Shown here: in pieces, positions 24,601 to 41,006 of the stretch
Layout: each line of letters starts with the position of its first letter
Position numbering within the stretch: position 1 is the stretch's first letter
NCBI RefSeq assembly: GCF_036588685.1
Contig: NC_086382.1
Location: forward strand, 71,025,999 to 71,089,998
Direction: 5' to 3'
Origin: Mytilus trossulus
Lineage: Eukaryota > Mollusca > Bivalvia > Mytilida > Mytilidae
DNA: 64,000 nt
Notes under the pieces: model-generated
The model's input: only the letters and a program-made list of their open reading frames with translations
Databases searched by the model: none
Told to the model about the DNA's origin: nothing
Made by a program: the position numbers and the translations under genes

Positions 24601-25971
24601 TGTTGTCACCTGGGTTGATGCCGTTGTTGTTTCTTCTGGAGAAGTAGTTGTAGGTAATGTGGAGATCTCCTGTGTTGTTGCCGTTGTTGTTTCATCGGAA
24701 GAAGTAGTTGTAGGTAATGTCGTTGCCACCTGGGTTGATGCCGTTGTTGTTTCATCGGAAGAAGAAGTTGTAGGTAATGTCGTTGTCACCTGGGTTGATG
24801 CCGTTGTTGTTTCATCGGAAGAAGTATTCACCTGGTTTGATGTAGTTGCTATTTTAGTAGACGAAGGAGCAGTAGTCATTGAAGGTGTTGTTGTCTCCAC
24901 AGTTGATGTGGTTGTTGTTACATCCGTAGAAATAGTTGTTGGTGATGTGGTTGTCACCTGGTTTGATGTAGTTGCTATTTTTGTAGACGAAGGAGCAGTA
25001 GTCATTGAAGGTGTTGTTGTCCCCACAGTTGATGTGGTTGTTGTTACATCCGTAGAAAGTGTTGTTGGTGATGTGTTTGTCACCTGGTTTGATGTAGTTG
25101 CTATTTCAGTAGGAGAAGAAGGAGCAGTAGTCATAGAAGGTGTTGTTGTCCCCACAGTGGATAATGTAGTTGTTTCGTTTGCTGTTTCTGTTGTTGGTTC
25201 AGCAGAAAAAAATGTTTCATTAGCAGCAGTTGTTGGTTTAATCGTAAAATTATTGACAGTTGTTATAGTTGTTGTCGTTGCAGCATATCCAGGAAGAACT
25301 TCAAAAATAATGCCAAATGTAATCGAATATAATTTAATATATTATTGAAATTAGAATAACATTTCTTTAAACAGTTTGAGATAGTTACAGTTATTTACGT
25401 ATGATTTATATAAAATGTGTGTGTTTGAAGCACCCCGGTACCACTTCCACCAGTTGGTTAACCTGTTACATTTGGCTGCAAAAAAAATTACTTCTTTCGT
25501 GTTCAAAACATGTGTTATTTGGCTAACTGGGATAATAAATAAAATCACTATTTCATAATGCCAGTTTGAAAAACGTAAAATAACAAAACCTTCGAAATTC
25601 GAGGGAAGTTAAAACAATCATTCTCTAATCAAATGACATAATTAAAAGCTTAAATAATCTAACGAACGGATACCAACTGCCATAGTCCAGACTTGGTACA
25701 GTAATACACTTGTATAGCTAGGTACATTTTTCTCTTATTTGACAGTGGCATAAAGCTATTTTACAAATGTTAGAATATGCCTTAAACTGCAGTATTTGTA
25801 ACTATATTTGGAATTTGCATTTGACATTTCCAGTAATGTATCTAAAATTATCATAATTTAAGAAAGCTTCCGTAAAATCAATAAATACATACATGTTACT
25901 GTAATTATATTCACAAGCATACATGTACAAGACAATGTAAGCACTGTACACATATTCAGCGGTAAATACAT
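657..25971 (-). CDS. Adhesion G-protein-coupled receptor with mucin-like stalk, HormR, GAIN/GPS and 7TM (19 coding exons; 3' end uncertain)
   Basis: This is a cell-surface receptor of the adhesion GPCR family, which self-cleaves at the GPS and signals through seven membrane helices. Exons on the minus strand, 5' to 3': 25971-25893, 25298-23520, 21323-21231, 20672-20578, 20085-19894, 18117-18003, 17240-17145, 16290-16227, 13611-13518, 13056-13010, 12499-12379, 11640-11537, 10429-10327, 9246-9096, 8389-8320, 4955-4889, 3088-3003, 1655-1529, 698-657. Every junction has AG/GT sites, and all phases agree, giving 1175 codons with no stop. Order: signal peptide (about 1-26), Thr/Ser-rich stalk (27-619), HormR (620-682), GAIN (683-910), GPS, seven helices (about 930-1175). 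The family is clear from GPS residues CTCNHLTNFAIL, the TM4-TM5 motif YCWLS, and GLSWLFG in TM6. The ligand and subfamily cannot be told. The 3' end is uncertain: a possible last exon lies at 437-472, otherwise the tail continues past the window edge. Confidence 0.9.
2023..2212. repeat. Two-copy tandem repeat, about 98-bp unit
   Basis: The run starting TGTTTGCCTATCGTTCTTTA at 2023 recurs at 2121 with few changes, ending in TGGTAATG-TGCATTT. It lies inside an intron of the adhesion GPCR gene, and short open frames there are repeat artefacts. Confidence 0.8.
2740..2930 (-). repeat. Dispersed bivalve repeat (family A), reverse orientation
   Basis: Contains the blocks GGCTCCGTGTTGAAGACCG and GGCACTCATACCAC, the reverse complement of the family copied at 15.1, 22.3, 26.3, 43.0 and 53.1 kb. 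No coding capacity was seen. Confidence 0.75.
4385..4680. repeat. Dispersed repeat (family C)
   Basis: Shares ACCGAGGGAAACACATCAAC, CTGACTTGGTACAGG-like and TTGAACCTGGTTTTG-like blocks with copies at 11.78-12.02 kb and, in part, 61.2-61.4 kb. The open frame over the 11.8-kb copy is a by-product of this repeat. Confidence 0.7.
5248..6990 (+). pseudogene. Reverse transcriptase of a Penelope-like retroelement, one in-frame stop
   Basis: The frame from 5248 to 6990 (about 580 codons) codes for a reverse transcriptase broken only by a TGA at 5545-5547. Seen in order: PADKAT before the stop, YWLPKLHKTPYKYRFIS (the LPK-HK block of Penelope-like enzymes), SFDFSTLYTTLPH (motif A), GIPMGTNCAPLIADLF (motif B), FRYLDDIL (motif C, catalytic Asp pair), then FLDLDIY and YDKRDDFSFPIVNYPF. 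No GIY-YIG endonuclease was seen after it. A 36-bp tandem duplication lies near the start. The element sits in an adhesion GPCR intron, opposite to the gene. The lineage name is inference from the motifs; a related non-LTR class is possible. Confidence 0.8.
7010..7630 (+). mobile_element. 3' tail of the Penelope-like element
   Basis: The non-coding stretch right after the reverse transcriptase, from about 7135 to 7627, is nearly identical to a solitary block at 41748-42227. It includes GGAGCTGGCATGTCAGTTAA, a GGGGGAGGGTTGAGATCTC block and CCATTTCC-TTCTCAATTTTA at the end. The repeated end point supports this as the 3' untranslated tail of the element. Confidence 0.75.
8885..9020 (+). repeat. 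Dispersed SINE-like repeat (family B)
   Basis: Contains GAGCGTCACTGATGAGTC, then TATGTAGAC-AAACGCGCG and AATCCTGGTACCTTTGATAA. A longer copy lies in reverse at 59.89-60.21 kb, and a worn copy near 36.96-37.03 kb. I recognise this as one of the commonest mussel repeats, from memory. Confidence 0.75.
10975..11160 (-). repeat. Dispersed bivalve repeat (family A), reverse orientation
   Basis: Carries GGCTCCGTGTTGAAGGCCG and TTGGCACTCACACCACATCT, matching the 2.74-kb copy. Lies between the TM1 and TM2 exons of the receptor. Confidence 0.7.
11780..12020. repeat. Dispersed repeat (family C)
   Basis: Second copy of the family at 4.39 kb, with ACCGAGGGAAACACATCAAC and TTGAACCTGGTTTTGTGGC. It lies between the GPS and TM1 exons. 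Confidence 0.65.
12379..12499 (-). other. GPS autoproteolysis exon of the adhesion GPCR
   Basis: The exon codes for SRSWASSGCYLKQ followed by STCTCNHLTNFAILMS. It contains the full GPS signature: Trp, Gly-Cys, C-x-C, and His-Leu/Thr at the expected cleavage point, so the receptor is predicted to be cleavable. After cleavage the Stachel agonist would begin TNFAILMS. The exon enters with its first base completing a Ser codon and leaves in phase 0 to TM1. Confidence 0.93.
14143..15519. mobile_element. Non-autonomous Helitron
   Basis: The 5' end is TCTATACTATTAAACGAGAA and is preceded by A. The 3' end has the hairpin CCCGCGTTTTCGCGGG at about 15493-15509, then TGTGTTCTAG and a following T. TC start, hairpin plus CTRR end, and insertion between A and T are the hallmarks of Helitrons. 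No Rep/helicase frame is present, so it would move only with outside help. It contains an internal direct repeat (about 14340-14400 and 14450-14500) and a nested family A repeat at 15.13-15.38 kb. Confidence 0.8.
15127..15385 (+). repeat. Dispersed bivalve repeat (family A) nested in the Helitron
   Basis: Contains GATGTGGTATGAATGCCAAT, ACGGCCTTCAACAATAAAC and a TTACAGGCTCCTGACTGG end. The order of blocks is the same as at 26.33 and 43.0 kb. Confidence 0.75.
15950..16130 (+). repeat. Worn copy of dispersed repeat family A
   Basis: Blocks GAATGCAATGAGACAACACA and ACCAAATGACACAAAATTTA match the family with many changes. Intronic in the receptor gene. Confidence 0.55.
17570..17770. repeat. Dispersed repeat fragment
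   Basis: Contains ACCAAGTCAGGAATATGAC and TTTTCCTGGGAGTTCTGTAC, which resemble in reverse the 61.2-61.3 kb block and the fragment at 30.48-30.60 kb. Intronic; the short open frame over it is not a gene. Confidence 0.5.
20578..21323 (-). other. HormR domain of the adhesion GPCR (exons 3-4)
   Basis: Two exons (21323-21231 and 20672-20578) join in phase 1 to give a hormone-receptor-motif domain. The first reads YCPREIFNNITWSQTEAGQK and then THKCPSGYTG. The second reads FRKCNDNGGWENPVYIEC. The spacing of the four Cys and the two Trp, with the CP..Y.G..R.C...G.W signature, is that of HormR domains, which commonly precede the GAIN domain in latrophilin- and BAI-like receptors. Confidence 0.88.
21955..22175 (-). 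pseudogene. Possible class A GPCR fragment inside a receptor intron
   Basis: An open frame reading on the minus strand contains LAGCMMRFLKFNIFSLSTL, then MYVSAIQLFDSYAKRIPY and IICLIVTISPQVTFSLMF. The pattern of Cys, a hydrophobic helix with Ser and Ala-Ile, D-x-Y and Pro, then a second helix ending near Pro, looks like TM3 to TM4 of a rhodopsin-like receptor, with DSY in place of DRY. Cys to Asp is 25 residues, one more than usual. The N-terminal part of the same frame comes from a dispersed repeat. It lies between the stalk and HormR exons and does not fit the spliced frame. Chance resemblance is possible. Confidence 0.3.
22290..22485 (+). repeat. Dispersed bivalve repeat (family A)
   Basis: Contains AAGATGTGGTATGAGAGCCA, GACCGGCCTTCAACGCGAAG and GGCTCC-like blocks seen elsewhere. 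Short frames across it on the minus strand are repeat artefacts. Confidence 0.7.
23520..25298 (-). other. Giant stalk exon: Thr/Ser/Pro-rich, mucin-like, made of tandem repeats
   Basis: This single 1779-bp exon codes for about 593 residues, mostly Thr with Ser, Pro, Ala, Asp and Glu, and is expected to be heavily O-glycosylated outside the cell. Two repeat classes are visible. About 20 units of exactly 60 bp (20 residues, core like TTSSDETTTASTQ) fill 23641-24830. Three units of 126 bp (42 residues) lie from 24829 to about 25155-25200. The unit lengths are multiples of three, so copy changes keep the frame. It splices in phase 1 to the HormR exon. Its mirror strand is also open over long stretches (Val-rich), which is only a shadow of the repeat. 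Confidence 0.9.
23641..24830. repeat. 60-bp minisatellite, about 20 units, inside the stalk exon
   Basis: Each 60-bp block repeats the frame GGGTTGATGCCGTTGTTGTT with a few changes. Units at the low-coordinate end (23641-24000) are almost identical to each other, while units from 24000 to 24830 fall into two alternating types, so copying appears recent and local. A second class of three 126-bp units follows at 24829, 24955 and 25081. Confidence 0.95.
25893..25971 (-). other. Exon 1 of the adhesion GPCR: start codon and signal peptide
   Basis: The ATG at 25971-25969 begins MYLPLNMCTVLTLSCTCMLV, which is hydrophobic and suits a secretory signal peptide. The donor GTATGT follows residue 26 in phase 1. 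The acceptor of the next exon (AG at 25300-25299) then gives an open frame into LPGYAA and the Thr-rich stalk. The acceptor has a weak pyrimidine tract, and the exon was picked because both phase and signal character fit; transcript data could move it. No promoter was recognised upstream. Confidence 0.6.
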
Positions 25972-28167
25972 CTGCAAGAAATACAACATCGATTCATCAA
26001 TTTGTCAGAGTGTACAATTGTAAAGGTTGTTTAACGTTCTGATAATTAATTTTGTTTTATTATTTTTCGAAATGCTAACAACAAACAAATTTAAAGTTCT
26101 TTTTTGTAGATGAATCGTCAGAAGCGCTTTTCTGGATAATAGGCGATGTACCTATAGTTTCAACAAGGAAAAAAAAAAGAACAAACAAAATAAAATGATG
26201 CCAAGACTAAACAAATACAGCACCACATCAATTCAGGTATTTCGGTAGCGTAATCAGGTTCTGGTGAAGTCCTTTTTCAGAATAGGTTAATGTTGTATTA
26301 TGTTTTCTCAAATTTGATTTAAGCACCAAAATATAAAATAATGATGTGGAATGATTGCCCTTGAGACAACTCTTCACAAGAGACCAAAATGACACAGAAA
26401 TAAACACATATACGACCTTCAACAATGATCATAGCCCAAAACGCATAGTCAGCTAGAACAGGCCTCGAAATGATAATATAAATCAATTCAAACAAGAAAA
26501 CTAACGGCCTAATTTATTCACACAAAATAAACGAAAAACAAATATGTAACACAACAACCACTGAATTACCGGCTCCTGATGTATATGTACATGTTATTAC
26601 TCTAATATGTGCACACCAATATTAAATCTGCACATTTTGGAGGCAAATTGTTGTACTTCCTTCGCCGAGAGCTATTTTGATACTCCAAAATCGATATGAG
26701 GATTCCCTCTTTTGTTTTTAGATAATCAATTATTATCATGATTATTGTCCTGAACATGATATGTGAAATTTCTATAAAATATCATTGAAACATAACAATG
26801 TATTCAAAAATACTAGACACACTGACCTGATATAATGTTGATTTGAGAAATTTTAAACCGAAGGACATATACCTGATGTAATTTGCAAAGAGACGATATA
26901 TCAGACATATTCAAGCTTTCCTGCAGGTCAAAGATTAATATTTTTAAGGAAAAAGGTCCGGTCCGAACGACAGTATTCATTATTTTTAATACAATTTAAA
27001 TGATATATTTCTAAGAGAAAGAGAAAAACGTCCTGTTATGGATAAATCTTTTTAACAAAGTCGTTTGACCTTCCTTCTTTTTTGTGCTTTTCCAATTCGC
27101 TTGTCAAGAGAAATTTATTCAATAACAGATGTGAAACTTACTATGAAACTACTTTATCAAAACAAATTTCAAGGAAAAACTGTTGCTTCCATAATGAAAA
27201 TTCCAGTAATTTGATTTTTTTAGTTTTATATATATAATTTTTTTTTAATCTGTTTACATAGTATTCAAATTGAAACGTTTCGCTCGTGTTATTCAAGCTC
27301 TCATTAATTATCGCGGGTTAGCTACTTATTTAAACTACTCAGAGTCAAAGTGATACTCGATAGGTTGTACGATCCGCAAATTCACTTCCTGATAAGATAT
27401 ATCGGTGTCATAACCCAGTAGCAACATGTTTGTTTTACAATTCGTACGGTAATTGATCTTTTTACGTTATCAGGTTTTTATTTTGTAAAAGTATAAGAAT
27501 GTCATTTTGAAATAGATTTATTTTACATGGATATTGTACAATGTAAGCCAAGGTTCTATCATTCATTCCACTTGTAGATATTGAAAGGCTCACCATCAAC
27601 AAGACAACTTACGCATTAGATCTAGGAAGTTCTTCGAAGTAAAAGCAATTGCTAATATTTGATCGGTATGGCATAATTTTAGGCATTAATGACTTAAACT
27701 TTCATTTCAGAATCCCAATTTTCTTAAAACATCATTAGAGCTCTACAAACTATTCAGCCAATTTGTTAATGTTGGCTTGTAGGAAACAAATACTAATATC
27801 TTAATAAAAGGTCTTTATTTATCTCACTCGTCGGCAAAAATCAATAGTTAAATTAGTCCTTGACAAATCAGCGAGACCGCTTAGAAGAAAGTATCACTGT
27901 CCTAACAGATATAATATGAACTATCAGGAGAACATTAGTGGTCCGGACTCAGATGACAAACAAGATGATGTGTACATTGCAAAATTCAAGAAAACATCAA
28001 TATTTTGATACATTGTAGTTTCTATAAGCATGAAGCAGTTTTCAATATGTTATACAAATGTACTTTAATCCAATAACCTTATTTATAGATTCAACATGTT
28101 AATTTTGTATTTTATAAAATGCCTATATGTATTAAGAAAATGCTAATATTTTTTTCGACAATTTGTA
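25972..28167. other. 5' flank of the adhesion GPCR, no gene recognised
   Basis: No exon was recognised here. The stretch holds a family A repeat at 26.33 kb and AT-rich sequence. A promoter or untranslated first exon for the receptor is expected here but could not be placed. Confidence 0.4.
26330..26585 (+). repeat. Dispersed bivalve repeat (family A)
   Basis: Contains TGATGTGGAATGATTGCCCT, ACGACCTTCAACAATGATC and ACCGGCTCCTGATG. Same block order as at 15.13 and 43.0 kb. Confidence 0.75.
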
Positions 28168-28448
28168 CTTAAGGTGGTACCTAACACTACAGGGAGATAA
28201 CTCTGTGAAATCAGCCAACGTTTTAATTACGTTGTGTTGTTAAGGGAATATTAAGCTTCTCAATGATCAAAACTAGTGTTTGTCAAACTGCTATATAACC
28301 AGTGTATTTTTTCTGATAAAACGGTTGGGTCAAATTTTCTGAAATTTTTATATTTTTGTCAATGGGTCAAAGTAAATACTTTGTAAAATTTTAAGAAAAT
28401 TAAACGAGCCAAATTAATTTTAGTCAAGGTGTTGGGTACCACCTTAAG
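28168..28448. mobile_element. MITE with TTAA target sites
   Basis: The left end is CTTAAGGTGGTACCTAACAC and the right end GTGTTGGGTACCACCTTAAG, an inverted repeat with one or two mismatches. Read as TTAA duplications bounding a GGTGGTACC inverted repeat, it fits elements moved by Kolobok or piggyBac transposases. The 281-bp body has no coding capacity. Confidence 0.75.
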
Positions 28449-31400
28449 AAAATGTTCATATGTACTTTAAAATATGTTAAACACAGAATTGTTTTTTTTT
28501 AAATTTAGGTAAAAAGTCCTACATTTGTGGTCGACATCAGTATTGTCTATTTCTTGGTTGATGTTTTATTTGGGTTAATAAAACATATGAAAGCGCACAT
28601 CTTCTAAAATAAACGTTTTACAATTTTTACGACAAACGGTTCAGAAGAGTTAAGTGTAATATTGTAATAAATGACATGTTTGTTTTTATCAAACTCCAAT
28701 TATTACGGGTTTCTTAGTGTTAGGTCATGCATTTCGAGTTTATACCTCATTTTGATATAATTATTGAGCAATTGCTTTTTGTTACGTGTTAAATATTAAT
28801 TTAAGTCTACTTACCTTTTTTTACTTTCTTAACGAATATCAAACTTTACACTGAACATCTAGGTCTTATTGATATGAACAATGACATTTCATTTTGTATT
28901 TTTACGGCACGTTATAAACCCTAAGTATCCTCTAAAATGACAAGATTTAAAATCGATATTGTCAAGTTTAACAATGAATCAACGGCTAGTTGAAAATAAC
29001 TTTAAAAACAAAAAATTTCGACAATCTGTAATATTAAACCTTCCTGTAGTATTGTACAGTCTTAGTAAAATCAGTTCATTGTAATACGTTACCTGTGTAT
29101 TATCTAGAAATTTGATTGTTTGTCTCTGTAGTTTATTCATTGATATAGTCGTTTGATTTTGTGTATACCGATTATAGGGGTGGATCCACAATTTTTGAAA
29201 AGACGTAATTCCTGAAAATTAAGAAATACCATTGGGCAGAGAGAGCCGAAAAATATATCGGTGAGTTTATGCTATGAATTCAAATAAATGAAAGACATGA
29301 AATTTAAGAATTACGATCAAAATACACCGTCTATGCCATATCAGGTATCAACTTGTAACATTTAGATTGAGAGTGATTTAACAAGGCGGGTGATTTAGTC
29401 ATAGCAGGAGTCGATTAAACTGTCGATGCACGATGTTTATAGAGTTCATGTGATTCCCTTACATTTTCTTTTTACCGTGATTTGTAGTTTTTTTTAACTG
29501 TATGAGACATAAGAAATATATTGTCCTAATTTGTTCATCCTTGTTTGTTTTAAATTATTGTAACGACTGTACGAATGTCTTTTCCTTTCGAAAATTCAAT
29601 TAGAAATGTCGTATTTCATGTTTTGGTTTATCTAGTTATTATTATACATCAAAAATATTACAAGAACCCTCAACTTAACTTGTCGATAAAATAGACAACA
29701 TCAACCAATTAAACTTCCATGTGATTCAGAGTAAAAAAAAATAAACAGACGATAACAAAGTCAAACAAAAAACTTATGTTTAATTTAACCTGCTTTCTTC
29801 AGTTTGCCTATGGTCCCTATTATATAACTAACCCAAATATTTTCAGTGCATATATGAGCGTTGTTGATATTTTTTACAACTTGATTGATAATAATTATAA
29901 GCGTCATATAATGTATGTTTTATAAATATTTCTTCACTGTATTCACAAGTTTATTCTAAGACAATTTCAATAGTAAGGCTTTCATTGTATCATCGAATAA
30001 GTAAACGCTTTTTGGACTCAAAATATCATAGATGTGGTCGTTTACTCTCACAATTATTGAAAATACACCATACACATCAGTTGATTTTTCTACTTTTAGA
30101 CTAAATAGTTTCAACAAATACGCACATCTTTTTGAATATCTAGTTTTCAATGATACGTATTATTTCAAATAAAATCAAATTCATAGTACCAGTAATTAGG
30201 CGAAGTTAAAGCTTGAGATAAAATATAAGTGGCTAAGTCATAAATGAAATGGATCTAACTAAGTTGTTTTATTTTGTATTTTTAACTGTTCGTCCTGTTT
30301 CTTCGAAATATTGATATTGTTATATTATGTAACCGCATGTTATTCCACTGCAGTGGGATACCTGACATGATTGGCATAAAACAACTTAGGGTTAGTTATG
30401 TAATCGTAGTATCAATTTATCGTAGAGTATGTAGAAATCCATTCGGAACAAACCTAATCTTTTTTTGTTTTCTGCATACAGACAGTTCTTGTCCATTCGT
30501 TTTTGATGCGTTTTGTTTTTTGATTTTGCCATGTGATTATGGACTTTCCAAATTGATTTTCCTCTGAGTTCAGTATTTTTGTGATTTTACATTTTTCATG
30601 ATAAAAATAAATGACAACAAAATCAATTTTCTTACATACCAAAAGTGTCGATAAGGAGAGAGTAACCTTGGGGAAACCCGGTACATTAAGATAAACATAT
30701 GCTAAGCAAACAATATGAAATTTATGACACTAGACTTGGTTTTTAAACACTATTGATTTTGTATGTCTACAGATAACTTAGATATACAAACATGATGGGT
30801 ATTGTAAATTATCGTTTTTCATTTGTGTTACACCATATCTTTACACATATATTGCAATCTTTGCATCGAGTGCACCTATGATGTAAGGTAATCGTGAAAA
30901 GGCTTCAATGCCTGAGCCTGAAATGAATAGTTTTATTATCAAACACTGACTTCATGTGGATTGTCTGAATATCAATGATGTATAATGAACGATCATACAT
31001 GAATTTTTATTTCTAAAATTGCTCAGCGATCATATAATTATTCAACAAAACAAAAGCATGTTCATTATAGTTGCCCTATAGTTGTTAATGTCTGTGTCAT
31101 TTTGGTCTCTTATGGACAGTTGTCTGAATTAAACCTTATTGCTATAAATATGCTTTCACACAAGTTTGAGATCATCAAATCGAAAACGATAATAGAATTT
31201 GCAAAAACGTCCAACTATATATCACCACTTGAATACCTATATGCAGAAACATAGGTACATGTATACACATTGAATTTTTTTAAATGACTGAATTCAGTAT
31301 CTTAACTTCAGGTTAAAAAAGTTCTCTAATTGACGGTGCGCAAGGTTAAAAAAAAAGCCCTTCTATACCTTATGCAATTTGAGTATGCATTTATCAAGAA

Positions 31401-33470
31401 ATATCAACCAATGATAATAGTCGAAAGCACATGACAGACCTTAAATTATAAAGTCATATCGTACTTTTGATGATTTTATCGTTTCAATTAGATCAGTTCA
31501 AACAATCGTCAACGGTCATGCATAATTATATGTTTTTCATCTATTTTTCAAGAACTTCGGGTATCATATGGTGTTAATTTTGTACGTTATCTTTACGTTA
31601 GACGTCTTTTGATGGAATTCCAAAAAGTGTCGTATCACATGGCATTAATCTAATCATCTCTATCACAGACGAATTCATCAAATGAATAATTCAAACAGAT
31701 TCTTCTTTAAAATGTTTTTTCAATACTTTTCTATTTTTACAATTAATCTGTTTTCATTATCTTCTTTGTAAAACACAACAGTAAGCAAAAAAAATAATCC
31801 CAAACAAGAACTGAAAAATAAAAATGGCAAGTCCTTTATAAATGAGATTGACTGTCCCTCTAGTATCTTTCACCCCTCTTTTATAAAATCAGAAGCTAAT
31901 ACATATCTTACGAATGTAAAACAACATTCTTATTCCTGACTTAGTACAAGGCTTTCCTTGGCATCCAATTAACATATGACATGTTTATTCAAAATAATGA
32001 TACAAAGAAATTTGATGATTTTTAACAAGATTGACACGCAAAGTAGGAATTTTCCTTGTTTGCTCATACATGAAAAATCTGCAGAAAAGTTTATATAGTT
32101 TAAAGGGAGTTCGCTTCTCAGTTTCAAAGGAATTAACGTTTCAAAACACTAGTTTATATAGATAGAGGATAAATAAAGGAATCCAAAGAGCAACAAAAAT
32201 TATAGGTCACCGTGCTTGTTTTCGAGATATTAGCAATTGAATTTTGGCGGGAAACTATTCTCTTTTGACTTTTCATAGCTTTATCATTGACAAGTTTAAG
32301 TTCTAAAACAACATTAAAAATTAATTTATATTTTAAAAGATTTTTACAGATGGCTTATCATTATACATGTAAAAGATTTATAAAAAGAAAAATGGGGGTC
32401 ACCGGGCAAATTTTGTCAAGGTATTTAAATAGATAAAACCAGAGGATTCCGAAAATCTAACAAAACATACAAAACATGACAAGCCAGCTTCCTTAACCAT
32501 ATATACGTTATTCTTAAGTTTTTATCACATTGTTTCGCCACTATGCATATCATATCAATTTGTTAAGCCTATTATTTAGCCTAGTTATGAATTAAACAAA
32601 CGACCTTCTTTACTAGCATTTATTTGGAATGTCAATATAAAAGGATAGAGTTATAAATATTCACCCTCTGTCTATTAAAAATAATAAATTGTTGATGATT
32701 GCTATGAAGAATGACCTCATTTAAATTTTACCTAGTACAATTATATAACATGTATAATGTGCTAAAAATAAAATAAGAGTTCATGTTCGTTTGAATAAGA
32801 CTCCCACATCTTTTTTTAATTGCGAAGACGATAGTATCATACCGGTATATTGTCATGTTTAATTATATTTCTTAAATCATATTCAGACAGGTTTATAGCA
32901 CTCAATATAACTGATTTATTACATAGTTTCATGTCTTTTCAACTTTCAAATTAATAAAAGAATATTCACATTTATAATACTTTACCTTTTTTGAGGTTAA
33001 GATAAAACTGTCATTATAAAATGTTTTGAGTAATCAAAATTAACCACATTTCCACAATTTGGAAGCTGGTGCCTTTCATCATTATCATATAAGTTACAAG
33101 GTATTTTCATAAACCAAGAGTATTCCATCAAGATGTTTGATTTAGCTGAAGATCATTAGAAATACTGTTGTGAAATAACAGTATTCTCCACATTATTTTA
33201 ATTTGTGAACAGTTGCAACATTATTTTCTTATTACATATCAACAGCTCATCTAATAAAATTGCAACTATTACTAGTACTTCAAATGTGATCTCAGGTGCT
33301 CCGGTAGGGTAAGCTTATCCTGCTCAACATGTGACAAAAGTCGTGTTGATCATGTAATTACAAACCCGGTAAATAGTTGAATTCGGTAAATCACGTTCGT
33401 GAAAAGGGAAAGGATCGTAGTTACGGCATAAGGAACAAATCCGATTTTATCTGCGAAACAGAAATTTCAT
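28449..33470. other. Intergenic stretch, no gene recognised
   Basis: Both strands were read for long frames and family motifs without success. Only AT-rich sequence, a repeat fragment at 30.48-30.60 kb (TTTGATGCGTTTTGTTTTTT) and the family D repeat at 32.10 kb were seen. Short frames of 60 to 76 codons here look like chance. Confidence 0.45.
32100..32440 (+). repeat. Dispersed repeat (family D)
   Basis: Shares GCTTGTTTTCGAGATATTAG, TTCATAGCTTTATCATTGAC and ACATGTAAAAGATTTATAAA with a second copy at 53.72-54.07 kb in the same orientation. No frame was seen. Confidence 0.8.
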
Positions 33471-33474
33471 ACCG

Positions 33475-33812
33475 ATCAACCAACTCGTGATGGCGTCCGG
33501 AAAACTGAAGCCAACTTCACTATTTGGAACTCTTGGTTTAATAGCTTCCTTGTGAGCAGCGACCCTCTATCATGAAAATCATGATAGGAAATGCAAGCAC
33601 AGGAATATCGTATCAATTGGAAGATATATACCCCGTATGCAAGTGATACTGGATGTTGCTACTTAGAAATGGAAAGTTCACAATTGGAAAGCTGAAATCA
33701 ATTATTTTGTGGTAAAGTTTTGTTTTCAACCGACCCTCAATGTCAATTTCTAAATGTATGTCAAGATATGAGGCCGACTTAACTGTATATGTTGTATTCT
33801 TTATCTCTAGAT
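33475..33812 (-). pseudogene. Decayed antisense fragment of a Penelope-like reverse transcriptase
   Basis: On the minus strand from 33810 the sequence reads SASYLDIHLEID, GRLKTKLY and DFSFPIVNFPF, then loses frame and meets stops. The same stretch in the better copy at 6.4-6.6 kb reads FLDLDIY and DDFSFPIVNYPF, so this is the part just after the catalytic domain of a related but distinct subfamily. Ends are approximate. Confidence 0.7.
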
Positions 33813-34277
33813 CTCAAGATAAAATAATGATGAAAACTAACAAAATTAAAATGACAAAAATACCAAACACCGAAGAAACCATATCCAAAATTCTTGAAGA
33901 AGAATTTAAAAAAAGTTTAGTTAACATTTAAATATAGGCAATTTTTCAAAACATGTGAATTATCAAGGACTGACATGAAACATATAATAATACATTGAGG
34001 AATATATGTTTCATGCAAAAATAAAAAAAATTGATTTATCAGTTACCTGGAAATTCTCATCTTTTCGAAAGAACAAAATATCTTGTGTCACAAATGTTAT
34101 CGTATCAACACGCATTACAATTATAACCTTCAAAAAACGTAAACTATGTGTTAGTCGAGGCAATTTGGTTCCCTTTTAAAAAAAATAAAAGTAAAATATA
34201 ATTTGTACTGATTATTTTGTTATCACATTCTTTTATCGTATTTAAGGACTTTCTTTGATCAATCACAACACCTTCTA

Positions 34278-41006
<6,729 letters not shown>

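Noticed and set aside
23641..24830. Regular 60-bp spacing considered as a CRISPR array
   Set aside because: The units are directly abutting coding repeats with no unique spacers, in an animal gene.
23639..25348. Two long plus-strand frames, Val-rich (184 and 369 codons)
   Set aside because: They are the mirror of the 60-bp and 126-bp repeats. Because the unit length is a multiple of three, the opposite strand stays open by default. They lack any domain, and the minus strand joins in phase to HormR.
33740..33931. 63-codon plus-strand frame
   Set aside because: It overlaps the antisense reverse transcriptase fragment and has no motif of its own.
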